This document shows, piece by piece, positions 1 through 8,788 of a stretch of 64,000 bases of DNA. The notes below the pieces were generated by a model, which made no database searches, was not told where the DNA came from, and worked only from the letters and a program-made list of their open reading frames with translations. Location: NCBI GenBank assembly GCA_002315375.1, contig DCHR01000008.1, forward strand, positions 9,440 to 73,439, written 5' to 3'. Position 1 is the first letter of the stretch; each line of letters opens with the position of its first letter. Source of the DNA: Treponema sp. UBA1747 (lineage in GTDB: Bacteria; Spirochaetota; Spirochaetia; Treponematales; Treponemataceae). Both the position numbers and the translations under genes were made by a program.

Positions 1-1183
1 ACTGGATAGAAGATGTATCAATAGAGATTTTTGCACAGTAGTCACGGAATACTTTTGGCAGTCTCTTAGAGTAAAGAACTGTCATGTTTGGCTCTGGAGA
101 AGGTGACATGTTTTCCAGTGTGTGGAGGAAACGGTAGTCGTTCTTTGTAACCATGTGACGTCCGTCCTGTCCAAGTCCACCAACTTCGAGAGTTGCCCAT
201 ACTGGGTCTCCAGAGAAGAGCTGGTTGTATGATTCGATACGAGCGAAACGAACCATGCGGAACTTCATAACGATATGGTCAACGAGTTCCTGAGCCTGAG
301 CTTCTGTCAGAGTTCCGTTTTTAATATCACGTTCGATGTAGATGTCCAGGAATGTTGAAACACGTCCTACAGACATAGCAGCACCGTTCTGTGTTTTGAT
401 AGCAGCCAGGTAACCGAAGTACAGCCACTGGAATGCTTCTTTTGCTGTTGTAGCTGGTTTAGAAATATCGAAACCGTAAGAAGCAGCCATTTCTTTCATC
501 TGTTTCAGACATTTAATCTGTTCAGAGATTTCTTCACGGAGGCGGATAACTTTTTCAGTCATTGTTCCGTTTCCTGTGTTTGCTTTGTCAGCTTCCTTAG
601 CTTTGATAAGGTAGTCGATACCGTAAAGAGCAACACGGCGGTAGTCACCTACGATACGTCCGCGTCCGTATGTATCAGGCAGACCTGTAAGGAGGTGAGC
701 TGAACGTGCTTTACGAATCTCCGGTGTGTATACATCAAATACAGCGTCGTTGTGTGTTTTGTGGTATTTTGTGAAGATTTCTTTAAGTTTATCATCAACT
801 TTGTAACCGTACATTTCACAAGACTGTACAGCCATGTTAATTCCACCGTAAGGCATGAATGCGCGTTTCAGAGGTTTGTCTGTCTGGAGACCAACAACCT
901 GTTCCAGGTCTTTTCCTTCAGGACAGATATATCCAGGAGCATGTGCTGTGATACCTGTTACAGTATCTGTGTCCATGTCCAGAACACCTTTGTGTTCATA
1001 TTCTGCGCGCTGCAGTTTCTGCAGTTCATCAAAAAGTTTCTTTGTAGCGTCTGTTGGACCTGCAAGGAAGTTTGCATCACCATCATATGGTGTGTAGTTA
1101 GCCTGGATGAAGTCACGAACGTTAACTTCTGAAGTCCACAGTCCTGCTGGATTGAAGCCTTTCCATTCTTCTCTTAATTCCAT
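1..1183 (-). CDS. pflB: Formate acetyltransferase (pyruvate formate-lyase), 3' part cut off
   Basis: Glycyl-radical enzyme that splits pyruvate with CoA into acetyl-CoA and formate in anaerobic fermentation. The visible 394 codons start MELREEWKGFNPAGLW and run to YCAKISIDTSSIQ, which fits the PFL region just before the catalytic Cys-Cys pair, so both the cysteines and the C-terminal glycyl-radical loop lie beyond the left edge. The ATG at 1181-1183 follows a good ribosome site (AGGAG near 1191). The activase gene pflA lies upstream on the same strand with a 162-base gap that carries its own promoter-like sequence, so pflB can be transcribed separately. Assignment rests on strong similarity to PFL over the whole visible part; partial only because the window ends. 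Confidence 0.96.
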   Translation of the reverse strand, partial: MELREEWKGFNPAGLWTSEVNVRDFIQANYTPYDGDANFLAGPTDATKKLFDELQKLQRAEYEHKGVLDMDTDTVTGITAHAPGYICPEGKDLEQVVGLQTDKPLKRAFMPYGGINMAVQSCEMYGYKVDDKLKEIFTKYHKTHNDAVFDVYTPEIRKARSAHLLTGLPDTYGRGRIVGDYRRVALYGIDYLIKAKEADKANTGNGTMTEKVIRLREEISEQIKCLKQMKEMAASYGFDISKPATTAKEAFQWLYFGYLAAIKTQNGAAMSVGRVSTFLDIYIERDIKNGTLTEAQAQELVDHIVMKFRMVRFARIESYNQLFSGDPVWATLEVGGLGQDGRHMVTKNDYRFLHTLENMSPSPEPNMTVLYSKRLPKVFRDYCAKISIDTSSIQ

Positions 1184-1227
1184 AAATATATCTCCTATAA
1201 TGAAATCTTATCTAAGTTGTCTAAAGT

Positions 1228-1256
1228 ATAATACAATGATATGAAAAAAACAACAA
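1228..1256 (-). promoter_or_regulatory. Likely sigma-70 promoter of pflB
   Basis: Reading the minus strand, TTGTTG (1251-1256) is followed after 17 bases by TATTAT (1228-1233), about 45 bases before the pflB start. The surrounding 162-base gap is very AT-rich and otherwise empty apart from a short GGGAATTCCC palindrome near 1336-1345 just after pflA. Inference from sequence alone. Confidence 0.5.
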
Positions 1257-1345
1257 ATAAAATCAGGAATCATTACTATTTTTGCAAATTTTTAGTGTTT
1301 TTTTCACTTTTTTTTATATTTTCACACTAGATATAGGGAATTCCC

Positions 1346-2089
1346 CTATTTAGTCCATCCGTCATATTTCTTACATTCTAGAATTTCACGGGCATTTTCT
1401 ACTCTGTCCTTTTCTGGAGAAGGCAAATCGGCAAGAACGTAATCTATTCCCAAATCCTTGTATTTGATTGCTCCAAGACCATGATAAGGGAGGATTTCTA
1501 CACGCTGAACATTGTGCAGAGTGCGGATAAAATCACGGGTTTTTGTCAGATATTCGTCATTATCTGTAATGCCTGGAACCAGAACATGGCGAATCCAGAT
1601 AGGCTTGTTGATTTCATCCAGATAAGCAAACATTTCACGGATATTTTTACCGGTTCTTCCGGTCAGTTTAATGTGTTCTTCTTCATCAATATGCTTGATA
1701 TCCATAAGAAGAATGTCTGTAACAGCCATAAGCTTTTCAAATTTGGCAAACCAGTCCCCTTCTTTTGTAAAACAGGCGCCGGAAGTGTCTATACAGGTGT
1801 TAATTCCCTGTTCCTTGGCCTTTGTAAACAGTTCCAGAAGGAAATCCAGCTGCATGAGAGGTTCACCGCCGCTTACAGTAATGCCGCCTTTATCGCCCCA
1901 GTAGGCTTTGCAGCTCAGTGCTTCCTTTATAAGCTCATCAGCAGTGTAATCCTTTCCGTCAGCCATATTCCAGGAATCAGGATTGTGACAGTATTTGCAG
2001 CGCAAAGGACAACCTGCAAAAAAGATGATAAAGCGGACTCCAGGTCCGTCTACAGAGCCAAAACTCTCCAACTGAAAAACTTTTCCCAT
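1346..2089 (-). CDS. pflA: Pyruvate formate-lyase activating enzyme
   Basis: Radical-SAM enzyme that installs the glycyl radical on PFL. Residues 27-34 hold the cluster motif CPLRCKYC (C-x3-C-x2-C), and TVSGGEPLMQ is the SAM-binding GGE motif; length (247 aa) is normal. A longer open frame extends upstream to 2233, but the start at 2089 is preferred because AAGGAG sits directly before it, the protein begins there with the family's MGKVFQLESFGSVDGPG, and the extension would run into the divergent gene at 2163. Gene order is pflA then pflB on the same strand, the reverse of the common arrangement. Confidence 0.95.
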   Translation of the reverse strand: MGKVFQLESFGSVDGPGVRFIIFFAGCPLRCKYCHNPDSWNMADGKDYTADELIKEALSCKAYWGDKGGITVSGGEPLMQLDFLLELFTKAKEQGINTCIDTSGACFTKEGDWFAKFEKLMAVTDILLMDIKHIDEEEHIKLTGRTGKNIREMFAYLDEINKPIWIRHVLVPGITDNDEYLTKTRDFIRTLHNVQRVEILPYHGLGAIKYKDLGIDYVLADLPSPEKDRVENAREILECKKYDGWTK

Positions 2090-2162
2090 AAATATCTCCT
2101 TTTGCTTCACGCAGAGACCCTCAGTATACTCTAAAATCCGAAATAATAGTAGAATCAACACC

Positions 2163-3251
2163 ATGAATGAGATTTCCGAGATTAAAGAATATGCTTCAAA
2201 AAATGATGTGCCTATTATGAAAGACGGCGGCATCGATTTTATGTGTGATTTGATTCGGGAAAATCATTATACAAGAGTGCTGGAAATTGGAGCTGCCATA
2301 GGCTATTCGGCCATCCGCTTTGCATCAGTAAGTCCTGACGTAAAAGTTACCACTGTAGAAATTGACATTGACCGTTATTCAAAGGCCGTTCAGAACATTT
2401 CGGACTGCGGTCTTTCTGACCGAATTAACATTTCCTGTGAAGATGCCCTCCGCTGGAAACTGCCGGAAGAGGCCCGCTTTGACCTTATTTTTATTGATGC
2501 GGCAAAAGCCCAGTATGTAAAATTCTTCCAGAAGTTCAAGGAATATCTTGCTGTGGACGGTGTAATCGTAAGCGACAATCTGGCATTCCACGGCATGGTG
2601 GAAGATTTCAGTCTGACCCACAATTATTCCACAATCAAGCTTCTGCGGAAAATCAGAAAATATGTTTCTTTCCTGAAGTCAAATCCTGAGTTCAAAACAG
2701 AATTCTACGATTTAGGTGACGGAGTCTCCGTGAGCCGCAGGAATCCTGCATACAAACCTTTGAATTTTGAAAAACTTGAAAAAGGGGACAGACCCCGCAT
2801 TGAAGAAATGTCCCGTCTGGCTACCGCAATTGTAAAAGAACATTTTGATCCGATTATCGGAGCTGCCCAGAATGATTACATGATTTCAAAGTTCCAGACT
2901 CCCGAAGCCATTGCAGATGCCCTTTACCACGGCTACCGCTATTATTTTGTAAAAGACGATGACAGAACAGTAGGCTTTACGGCCTTTGTAAAAAAAGATG
3001 GCGAAATGTACTTAAGCAAGTTTTACCTGAAAAAGGAAGAACGGGGAAAAGACTACGCCCGCTACATGCTTCGCTTTGTTGCAGAAAATGCAGAAAGCCT
3101 GAATCTGCACAATATAACTTTGCGTGTAAACAAAGAAAATCCTGCAGTTCAGGCTTATAAAAAATTAGGTTTTAACATCGTCCGCGAAGACAAAGCCGAC
3201 ATTGGTGAAGGCTTTGTCATGGACGATTACATTATGGAATTCAGACTGTAA
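2163..3251 (+). CDS. Fusion of O-methyltransferase-like domain and GNAT acetyltransferase domain
   Basis: The N-terminal half (about 1-195) is a class I SAM-dependent methyltransferase of the O-methyltransferase/YrrM type: motif I VLEIGAAIGYSA at 39-50, acidic VEID at 65-68, and FDLIFIDAAKAQY at 106-118. After a linker, residues 215-362 look like a GNAT N-acetyltransferase (YLKKEERGKDYARYML acetyl-CoA loop and NPAVQAYKKLGF). Two enzymes in one chain suggests both act on one substrate, perhaps a tRNA or protein, but the substrate is unknown. The linker is encoded across a GGGGACAGACCCC repeat at 2784-2796. No Shine-Dalgarno sequence precedes the ATG; TAGAAT at 2150-2155 could be a -10 box giving an almost leaderless mRNA. 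Divergent from pflA. Confidence 0.8.
   Translation: MNEISEIKEYASKNDVPIMKDGGIDFMCDLIRENHYTRVLEIGAAIGYSAIRFASVSPDVKVTTVEIDIDRYSKAVQNISDCGLSDRINISCEDALRWKLPEEARFDLIFIDAAKAQYVKFFQKFKEYLAVDGVIVSDNLAFHGMVEDFSLTHNYSTIKLLRKIRKYVSFLKSNPEFKTEFYDLGDGVSVSRRNPAYKPLNFEKLEKGDRPRIEEMSRLATAIVKEHFDPIIGAAQNDYMISKFQTPEAIADALYHGYRYYFVKDDDRTVGFTAFVKKDGEMYLSKFYLKKEERGKDYARYMLRFVAENAESLNLHNITLRVNKENPAVQAYKKLGFNIVREDKADIGEGFVMDDYIMEFRL
2784..2796. repeat. GGGGACAGACCCC repeat inside a coding sequence
   Basis: A 13-base near-palindrome identical to copies at 20568-20580 and, in reverse complement, at 47495-47507 and 47537-47549. Here it is in frame, encoding residues about 208-211 in the linker between the two domains of the methyltransferase-GNAT protein. 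Confidence 0.8.
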
Positions 3252-3258
3252 AAAGCTT

Positions 3259-3561
3259 CTAGATTTCAAAGTCCAGACATGAACGGCTGGCTGTATAAGG
3301 GCGAACCTTTGTAGATGCAACAGCAACATGATCAGGATGTTTTGAATATACCTGAAGTGCTTCTGGTGATTCAAAAGTGGAATCCAGCATCATGTCTGCG
3401 GTTGATGATCCCAGTCTTCCTTCTGTGTAAACTTTTATATCAACAATTCCAGGAACCTTTCCTTTCAGTGCTTCAAGATTTGCCTTAGCTTCAGCTTTTA
3501 CATTTGCTTTTTCTTCGTCAGACATTTCTTTTAATGTCCATAAAATGATGTGTTTTACCAT
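3259..3561 (-). CDS. Dabb (stress-responsive alpha/beta barrel) domain protein
   Basis: A 100-residue protein beginning MVKHIILWTL, the hallmark start of the Dabb family of small dimeric ferredoxin-like barrels; it continues with the typical ALKGKVPGI and F-x-S-PEAL-x-Y-x-x-HPDH pattern. Function of most family members is unknown; some are in aromatic or stress pathways. A longer frame starts at 3591, but a strong GGGAGGT ribosome site 8 bases before the ATG at 3561 decides the start. Ends 8 bases from the convergent methyltransferase-GNAT gene. Confidence 0.88.
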   Translation of the reverse strand: MVKHIILWTLKEMSDEEKANVKAEAKANLEALKGKVPGIVDIKVYTEGRLGSSTADMMLDSTFESPEALQVYSKHPDHVAVASTKVRPYTASRSCLDFEI

Positions 3562-3619
3562 AATAAATACCTCCCCCTCATTATAGCACAAGGGGAAGTT
3601 TATGGTTTCCTTTTGCGGT

Positions 3620-4534
3620 TTATTTTCCGATTTCTTTTACAGGAATCCAGATTTCGCTTTTGTAATTTGCATCATCAGGAGTTCCTTCATCAGAATACCA
3701 TTCGATATTGAAGCCTGCAGCAATTTCATACTTTCCGTTTGTTGGAAGCCAGGTTTTAAAGATTTCGGTGTTCACACTCTGCAGTGCTCCGGGCATTGGA
3801 CCTGTACATTCAAACTTTGCCCACTGCAAAGAAGGCATTTCGTACACTTCCATTTCTGGAGGAACGTCACCGCCCTTGTATTCACCTGCAATGTAATAGT
3901 CGAAAGTTCCGCATCTTCCTTGAGGTTCAACACAGACTCCGTAAGCACCTACGTTGTTTTCCTTAAAAGCTTTTTCCACAGGATTTGTAGGAACGCCGTC
4001 TTTGTATTCAGGCTTGTCGCAGAAAGTAAGATAATATTTTTCGTAAATCTCACTCCAGAATTTCGGAATTTCCTGATAAGCATTTTCGCCGTTGAACTGA
4101 CGTTTGATACCAATGATTTTGAAACCATCCATTTTTTCGATACGATAATTCATTCTGTTACCTCCGTTTACTGTAACACTGATTTTTAAGGGGAGAAAAA
4201 CCTTTATGAGATGGGAATCGTTCTTTACGTTCTGAGGCGAAGTTCCGTGAAAGCGGGAAAAAGCCTTTGTAAAACTTTCTGGAGTTTCCCAGCCGTAGTC
4301 CATGGCAGCATCAATTACTTTGGTACCGTTAGCAATATCAAGTGCCGCGCAGTAGAGTCTGCGGTTACGGATGTATTCGCCTACAGAGTAACCTGTAAGG
4401 ATGTTGAAGCCCTTCTGAAAATAAAAAGAACTTACTGCCACTTCTTCTGCAAGTTTGTCTGCACAAAGTGTTTCATCTTTCAGGTTGTCTTCAATGTAGT
4501 CGATTGCTCTTCCCAGAGCCGAAAGCCATTCCAT
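3620..4534 (-). CDS. AraC-family regulator with GyrI-like effector domain
   Basis: Transcription factor of 304 residues. The first 105 residues hold the two helix-turn-helix motifs of the AraC/XylS family (AVSSFYFQKGFNILTG and YGWETPESFTKAFSRFHG); residues about 128-304 form a GyrI-like (SHV) small-molecule-binding domain, the Rob/BmrR-type arrangement with the DNA-binding domain first. Such proteins often sense amphipathic drugs. No obvious target operon adjoins it, so the regulon cannot be named. Good ribosome site AAAGGAG before the ATG. Confidence 0.9.
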   Translation of the reverse strand: MEWLSALGRAIDYIEDNLKDETLCADKLAEEVAVSSFYFQKGFNILTGYSVGEYIRNRRLYCAALDIANGTKVIDAAMDYGWETPESFTKAFSRFHGTSPQNVKNDSHLIKVFLPLKISVTVNGGNRMNYRIEKMDGFKIIGIKRQFNGENAYQEIPKFWSEIYEKYYLTFCDKPEYKDGVPTNPVEKAFKENNVGAYGVCVEPQGRCGTFDYYIAGEYKGGDVPPEMEVYEMPSLQWAKFECTGPMPGALQSVNTEIFKTWLPTNGKYEIAAGFNIEWYSDEGTPDDANYKSEIWIPVKEIGK

Positions 4535-4634
4535 CTGTTTTTCTCCTTTTGATGTTTACAGTATAGTTCCGGAGATAAAATCTATCCTGTCAGTTTTTGG
4601 TTTTATTTGTCTTTAGTGACTAAAGCTGCCGGCA

Positions 4635-6131
4635 CTAATACCTGTCGTACAGTTCGATTAAATCTGCTTTTATATCCAGGAAAACCTGGCCCAGTTCCGG
4701 GTCAAAATGTGTTCCCAAAGATTCTTCGATAATTGAAAAAGCTTTGTCATAAGTGAAGCTGTCTTTATAACACCGTTTGCTTACAAGGGCATCAAAAACA
4801 TCTGCCAGAGCCATGATGCGTGCTTCAAGAGGAATCTGCTCGCCGCTGATTTTTTCAGGGTAACCGGTTCCGTTCCATTTTTCATGATGATAATGTGCCA
4901 CGTTCACTGCAATCTGCTTGAACTCAAGATCGTCCACTTCATTCAAAACCCGTTCAACAATACGAGCACCTTCTGCAGAGTGGGCTTTCATTTTTTCATA
5001 TTCTTCGTCAGTAAATTTTCCGGGCTTACGGAGAACTTCATCATCAACCGCAATTTTTCCCAGGTCATGCATAGGAGCTGCCTTAACAACACTTTTACAG
5101 AATGAATCTGAGAGTCCTTTATATTTTTCTGTTTCAACCAGTCTGCGGACAAAAACTTTTACACAGTCGCTGGTTCTGTTAATGTGGCCGCCGGTACTAT
5201 TGTCCCTGCTTTCAACCATTACGGCCATACCGCGAATAATGGAATCCTGAATTGCACTGATTTTTCTGGATTTTTCATCCAGTGAAGAAATCATATCGTT
5301 GAAGGAATCAGCCAGATCACCAAAAGTATCGTTGCTTATCACATTACAGCGAACATTATAATTTCCTTTTTCTACTTCCTTTGCAGTTTTCTTGAACTTT
5401 CTCAGAGGACTTGAAATCTCCTGGATAAAAATAACCAGAAGAACAATTCCGAAAACAATGATAAAAGCGACAAGAACAAAAACTGCATTGCTTATATTGG
5501 TGCTGCCGCTTTTTATAATATTCAACAGTGTTGAAGTCAAAAAGAAAACCGGAAATATTCCTACGGAAATATAAAAAACAATAAAAAGAAATTTCACGGA
5601 AGGATTCTTTAATCCGTTGATTTTTGTAAGTTTTCCCTGAGGATAGTTTTTCGGAAGGAAAACTTTTCTGTGAATTGTATCCAGAATTAAAAATGCCAGA
5701 GTAAAAATAAAAAGTCCTTCCTGCATAATATACATTCCTGATGTAATGATTATGTCAGAAATGGTTACCCCATATTTGAACTTAACAAACAGCAGAGTTA
5801 CTGTCTCAAGGAGGAAACTCAGCACCCAACCCAAAGATCCAAAAACTGAATAAGCAAGGGGAAGATTAATCATGCGTTTTTCAAGTTTATTTCCAGCCAG
5901 GCGGATATAGAGCACACAAATAAGGGCCGGAATAACAAACACAAATATTGTCAGAGAAGTAATAAGAGTTGAATTCCTGTCCATAAAATCAAGCCACTCA
6001 TTCCAGTTAATGGATGACTGAAGAGGAACATTTCCTGTTCCTGGAAGCAGAAACCCCATGTAATTAACAAGAGCAATTATTATCCCGTAGAGGAGACAAA
6101 AACGCAGACACTTTTTTTTACTATAGTTCAT
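4635..6131 (-). CDS. Membrane-anchored HD-GYP domain protein (likely cyclic-di-GMP phosphodiesterase)
   Basis: 498 residues. The first half has several hydrophobic segments, followed by a HAMP-like linker (about 230-290, PLRKFKKTAKEVEKGNYNV) and a C-terminal HD-GYP domain. Metal and signature residues are intact: GGH near 315, HD at 355-356 (MHDLGKI), HH at 415-416 and GYP at 423-425 in HHEKWNGTGYP. The domain hydrolyses cyclic-di-GMP (some members cGAMP), so the protein should turn a membrane-sensed signal into lower second-messenger level, affecting motility or attachment. No Shine-Dalgarno sequence is visible before the ATG. Confidence 0.92.
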   Translation of the reverse strand: MNYSKKKCLRFCLLYGIIIALVNYMGFLLPGTGNVPLQSSINWNEWLDFMDRNSTLITSLTIFVFVIPALICVLYIRLAGNKLEKRMINLPLAYSVFGSLGWVLSFLLETVTLLFVKFKYGVTISDIIITSGMYIMQEGLFIFTLAFLILDTIHRKVFLPKNYPQGKLTKINGLKNPSVKFLFIVFYISVGIFPVFFLTSTLLNIIKSGSTNISNAVFVLVAFIIVFGIVLLVIFIQEISSPLRKFKKTAKEVEKGNYNVRCNVISNDTFGDLADSFNDMISSLDEKSRKISAIQDSIIRGMAVMVESRDNSTGGHINRTSDCVKVFVRRLVETEKYKGLSDSFCKSVVKAAPMHDLGKIAVDDEVLRKPGKFTDEEYEKMKAHSAEGARIVERVLNEVDDLEFKQIAVNVAHYHHEKWNGTGYPEKISGEQIPLEARIMALADVFDALVSKRCYKDSFTYDKAFSIIEESLGTHFDPELGQVFLDIKADLIELYDRY

Positions 6132-6152
6132 TTTTTTAAATCAATAGGGCCG

Positions 6153-6220
6153 GTCAAGGCACGCTTCGCTTAAAACCTTGACTCGTCCGTTTTAATGCTG
6201 TAGAACAATTCTACAGCATT
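6153..6220. terminator. Two stem-loops between the 561-residue gene and the HD-GYP gene
   Basis: AATGCTGTAGAA (6194-6205) pairs perfectly with TTCTACAGCATT (6209-6220) around a 3-base loop and overlaps the stop codon of the upstream gene; GTCAAGG (6153-6159) can pair with CCTTGAC (6176-6182). Neither has a clean T-run, so termination efficiency is uncertain; RNA end protection is an alternative role. Confidence 0.45.
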
Positions 6221-7904
6221 AATAACCATCACTCATTTCGCGGTTGGCGTCTTTTTTACAGAGCTCATCGTAAACAAGTGAACGTTTACGCAGATCTTCC
6301 TTCAGCGCTTTTGGGAAAGGAATGTTGCGCCAGAAGATTCCGCGAACATCACGGTCAAGGCGCTGAACACCGGTAGATTCCTTTGTCATCCAGAGAATGT
6401 AATCTTCGATGAAATATTCCTTTACGTCACCTTTAAGTTTATTCTGTTCAAAGTGCTGGAAGTACTGTCCTGTCAGACCTTCTTCCATCCAGTAATAAGA
6501 AGCTTTTTCCTTTGCAACCTGCCATCTTAAATCGGCAACGGCTGTAAGAACAGCAATCTGCAAATCGCGTGGATACATTGGAACAACAATACGTCCACGT
6601 GAAGTAACGCGATTGTAACGGTCGAATGGTTCCCAACAGAATCCGCGGTCACCGTAAGTTGGAACCAGCAGAGTATATGGAACAATGCGGTTCGGAACAT
6701 TTTTATGAACACGATGGAAAACACCAGGATCCAGACTTTCAATCCAACGGAGAACTTCGATTACGTTTTCACGAACACCGGTTCCCTTTTCTGTACAGTG
6801 ATAGAATTCGCGTGTGAATACAGGGAACTGATTTCCCTGGCGTCCGATAGTCATCTTAGCCATCTGGCGGACTGTATCAAATTCTGTTTTTACCGCTTCT
6901 GTATCATTTGTAATGGTTATTGCAGGACCACCTGACTGCATCTTATTCTGAACGTTATCAAAAACTTCTTTTGCTTCCTGATATTCAGAAAAAGCTTTTG
7001 CCAGTTCTTTATCATTCTTCGAAAGACGATGAAGATAATCTGTGATTTCTGCAAAAGTCTTTCTCTGGAATTCTGAAAGTGCTGATTTATGTGGCTCATA
7101 CCCCATTACAACCGGATGATCCATAATGTTGTCAATTTTTGTTCTGAGCTCAGTTTCGAGCATTGCACGTTCATTTTCTTTTATATTCAGGATATTTTCT
7201 GCATTCTGAAGTTTTCCGCTGTTCTTTGACTGGAGCTGCATCAAGCGGGACTGTTCTGCAGAAGCCGCTTCATCTGCACTCATGTTCTTTGTGTGAACTG
7301 CTTTTGCTTCATCAGTCATAGAATTGTTCATACGACCGGCGGCAATTTCTTTGAACCATTCATCTACGTAAAGAACAGGTTCATTTGTTTCATTTTTAAT
7401 TTTGAAGGTGCTGAAGAAATCCTTCTGTTCCGGACGGAAAAGAGAAGGAAGCAAAACTGCATAACGAAGCATCATTCTCTTTGGCATAGCCAGATTTGGA
7501 TCTCCTGCTTTTCCTGCCATACCGCGAAGCAGTTCCCAGTAAGCAGTAACAATCTGCTGGCGGTAAACAGTTCTGTCTTTTGGATCTTTGCAGGTCAAAT
7601 ACTTTGAGAGAATCTGATGAACACGCTGTGCAGACTGATTTTCATTTGAAAGAGCTGTTTTATAGTAAGCAGGGTCATTAAAAACTTCCGAAGGAGTTTC
7701 CAGGAAAGGTTTTTCTATAGGAGCAAATTCTGTAAGACTTAAATCAACTTCATGAATAGAACGGCCTGCAGAAGTACGATTTTCGTAATCCTCCTTTGCT
7801 TTCATTTTAAGCTCAGCGGCTTTCAAATCATATCTTTCTTCCGATGCATCTGATGTTGCTGAATTTAAAAGTGCCGCAATCTCAGGATCCAGTTCGTCGC
7901 TCAT
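6219..7904 (-). CDS. Uncharacterised 561-residue protein
   Basis: Soluble, no signal peptide or membrane segment. The N-terminal 90 residues are acidic and low in structure (MSDELDPEIAALLNSA), residues 90-200 are helical, 205-345 look like a coiled coil (many K/E/Q heptads), and the C-terminal 190 residues (from FPVFTREFYHCTEKGTG) are a compact domain rich in W, Y and R with PFDRYNRVTSRGRIVVPMYP. I do not recognise the family; it has the feel of a spirochaete-specific conserved protein. A good GGAGG ribosome site precedes the ATG. Monocistronic between BirA and the HD-GYP gene. Confidence 0.8.
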   Translation of the reverse strand: MSDELDPEIAALLNSATSDASEERYDLKAAELKMKAKEDYENRTSAGRSIHEVDLSLTEFAPIEKPFLETPSEVFNDPAYYKTALSNENQSAQRVHQILSKYLTCKDPKDRTVYRQQIVTAYWELLRGMAGKAGDPNLAMPKRMMLRYAVLLPSLFRPEQKDFFSTFKIKNETNEPVLYVDEWFKEIAAGRMNNSMTDEAKAVHTKNMSADEAASAEQSRLMQLQSKNSGKLQNAENILNIKENERAMLETELRTKIDNIMDHPVVMGYEPHKSALSEFQRKTFAEITDYLHRLSKNDKELAKAFSEYQEAKEVFDNVQNKMQSGGPAITITNDTEAVKTEFDTVRQMAKMTIGRQGNQFPVFTREFYHCTEKGTGVRENVIEVLRWIESLDPGVFHRVHKNVPNRIVPYTLLVPTYGDRGFCWEPFDRYNRVTSRGRIVVPMYPRDLQIAVLTAVADLRWQVAKEKASYYWMEEGLTGQYFQHFEQNKLKGDVKEYFIEDYILWMTKESTGVQRLDRDVRGIFWRNIPFPKALKEDLRKRSLVYDELCKKDANREMSDGY

Positions 7905-7993
7905 AAGTCCTCCATAAAGAATTTATTTTGAATTCAAATTATACCATATATTTAATGATAAAGCGAAATGATTTATAATCTGGCTCTTTCCGG

Positions 7994-8788
7994 TCAGGAA
8001 TGAAGTGTTACTTCGCCACTGGAAAGCTCACGAATATTTCCGTCATCCAGTTGAACCACAAGTCTGGCATCTTCTGTAATATCTGTTACCAGAGCTTCAT
8101 AGGTTCCTTCTTTCTGTTCAATTACCGGAGTTACAGTTATTTTTTTCCCGATTAAATTGGAACAGCTTCTGTATTCTTCCATTGTTTCCTTCAAGCAGTT
8201 ATTTTCCGGATTTCTGAAGCTGTCGTAAATTCTGCAGCATTCCCCTGCAATTTCTTCAACAAACAAACGTACAGGAATTTCAGAAACTTCTTTTACTTCC
8301 TTCAGAATTGAACCTGCCCTTTCCTGAATTTCAGGAGGAAAGCTTTCTTTAGGTGTGTAAATATTTACACCTATGCCGATAACCAGAGCCTCAATTTTTC
8401 CTGATTTCGGATTTATCTTTCCTTCAGTCAAAATACCGCAGACTTTTTTTCCGGCAACATAAACATCATTGACCCATTTGATTGAACAGTCTTTCTGGAA
8501 TATTTTTTTTATCGCACGGCTTACAGCCACAGCTGCGGCTGCAGTATAAACAGCGGGATCAAAGAAACTGCCTTTTTGTTCAGGACAGTAAATAAGACTC
8601 ATATAAATACCGCTTTCCGGACTAAAAAAAGAACGTCCCAAACGGCCCCGTCCTGCACTCTGGTTCTGGCTCCATATGATTTTTTTGTGAAGGCCGCAGT
8701 AACTTTCCAGTTCAGAAAAAATATTTTCTAACTGACGGGAAGCTTCTGTATTTGTCGAATCAATTGTCCTGTGAAATTCAAAAACCAT
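7994..8788 (-). CDS. birA: Biotin--[acetyl-CoA-carboxylase] ligase, monofunctional
   Basis: Attaches biotin to carboxylase carrier proteins via biotinyl-AMP. The 264 residues contain DSTN at 10-13, the adenylate-binding loop GRGRLGR at 46-52, KWVNDVYVAGKKVCGIL, and a C-terminal SH3-like part. There is no N-terminal DNA-binding helix-turn-helix, so it cannot act as the biotin repressor. An upstream extension to 8899 exists, but the ATG at 8786-8788 overlaps the preceding stop as TAATG, implying translational coupling with the PII-like gene, and only this start gives a normal family N-terminus. Confidence 0.93.
   Translation of the reverse strand: MVFEFHRTIDSTNTEASRQLENIFSELESYCGLHKKIIWSQNQSAGRGRLGRSFFSPESGIYMSLIYCPEQKGSFFDPAVYTAAAAVAVSRAIKKIFQKDCSIKWVNDVYVAGKKVCGILTEGKINPKSGKIEALVIGIGVNIYTPKESFPPEIQERAGSILKEVKEVSEIPVRLFVEEIAGECCRIYDSFRNPENNCLKETMEEYRSCSNLIGKKITVTPVIEQKEGTYEALVTDITEDARLVVQLDDGNIRELSSGEVTLHS

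Noticed and set aside
752..1132. Open frames on the plus strand inside pflB
   Set aside because: They are antisense shadows of a strongly conserved gene with no family resemblance.
2090..2233. N-terminal extension of pflA
   Set aside because: It would overlap the divergent gene, has no ribosome site, and is not part of the family.
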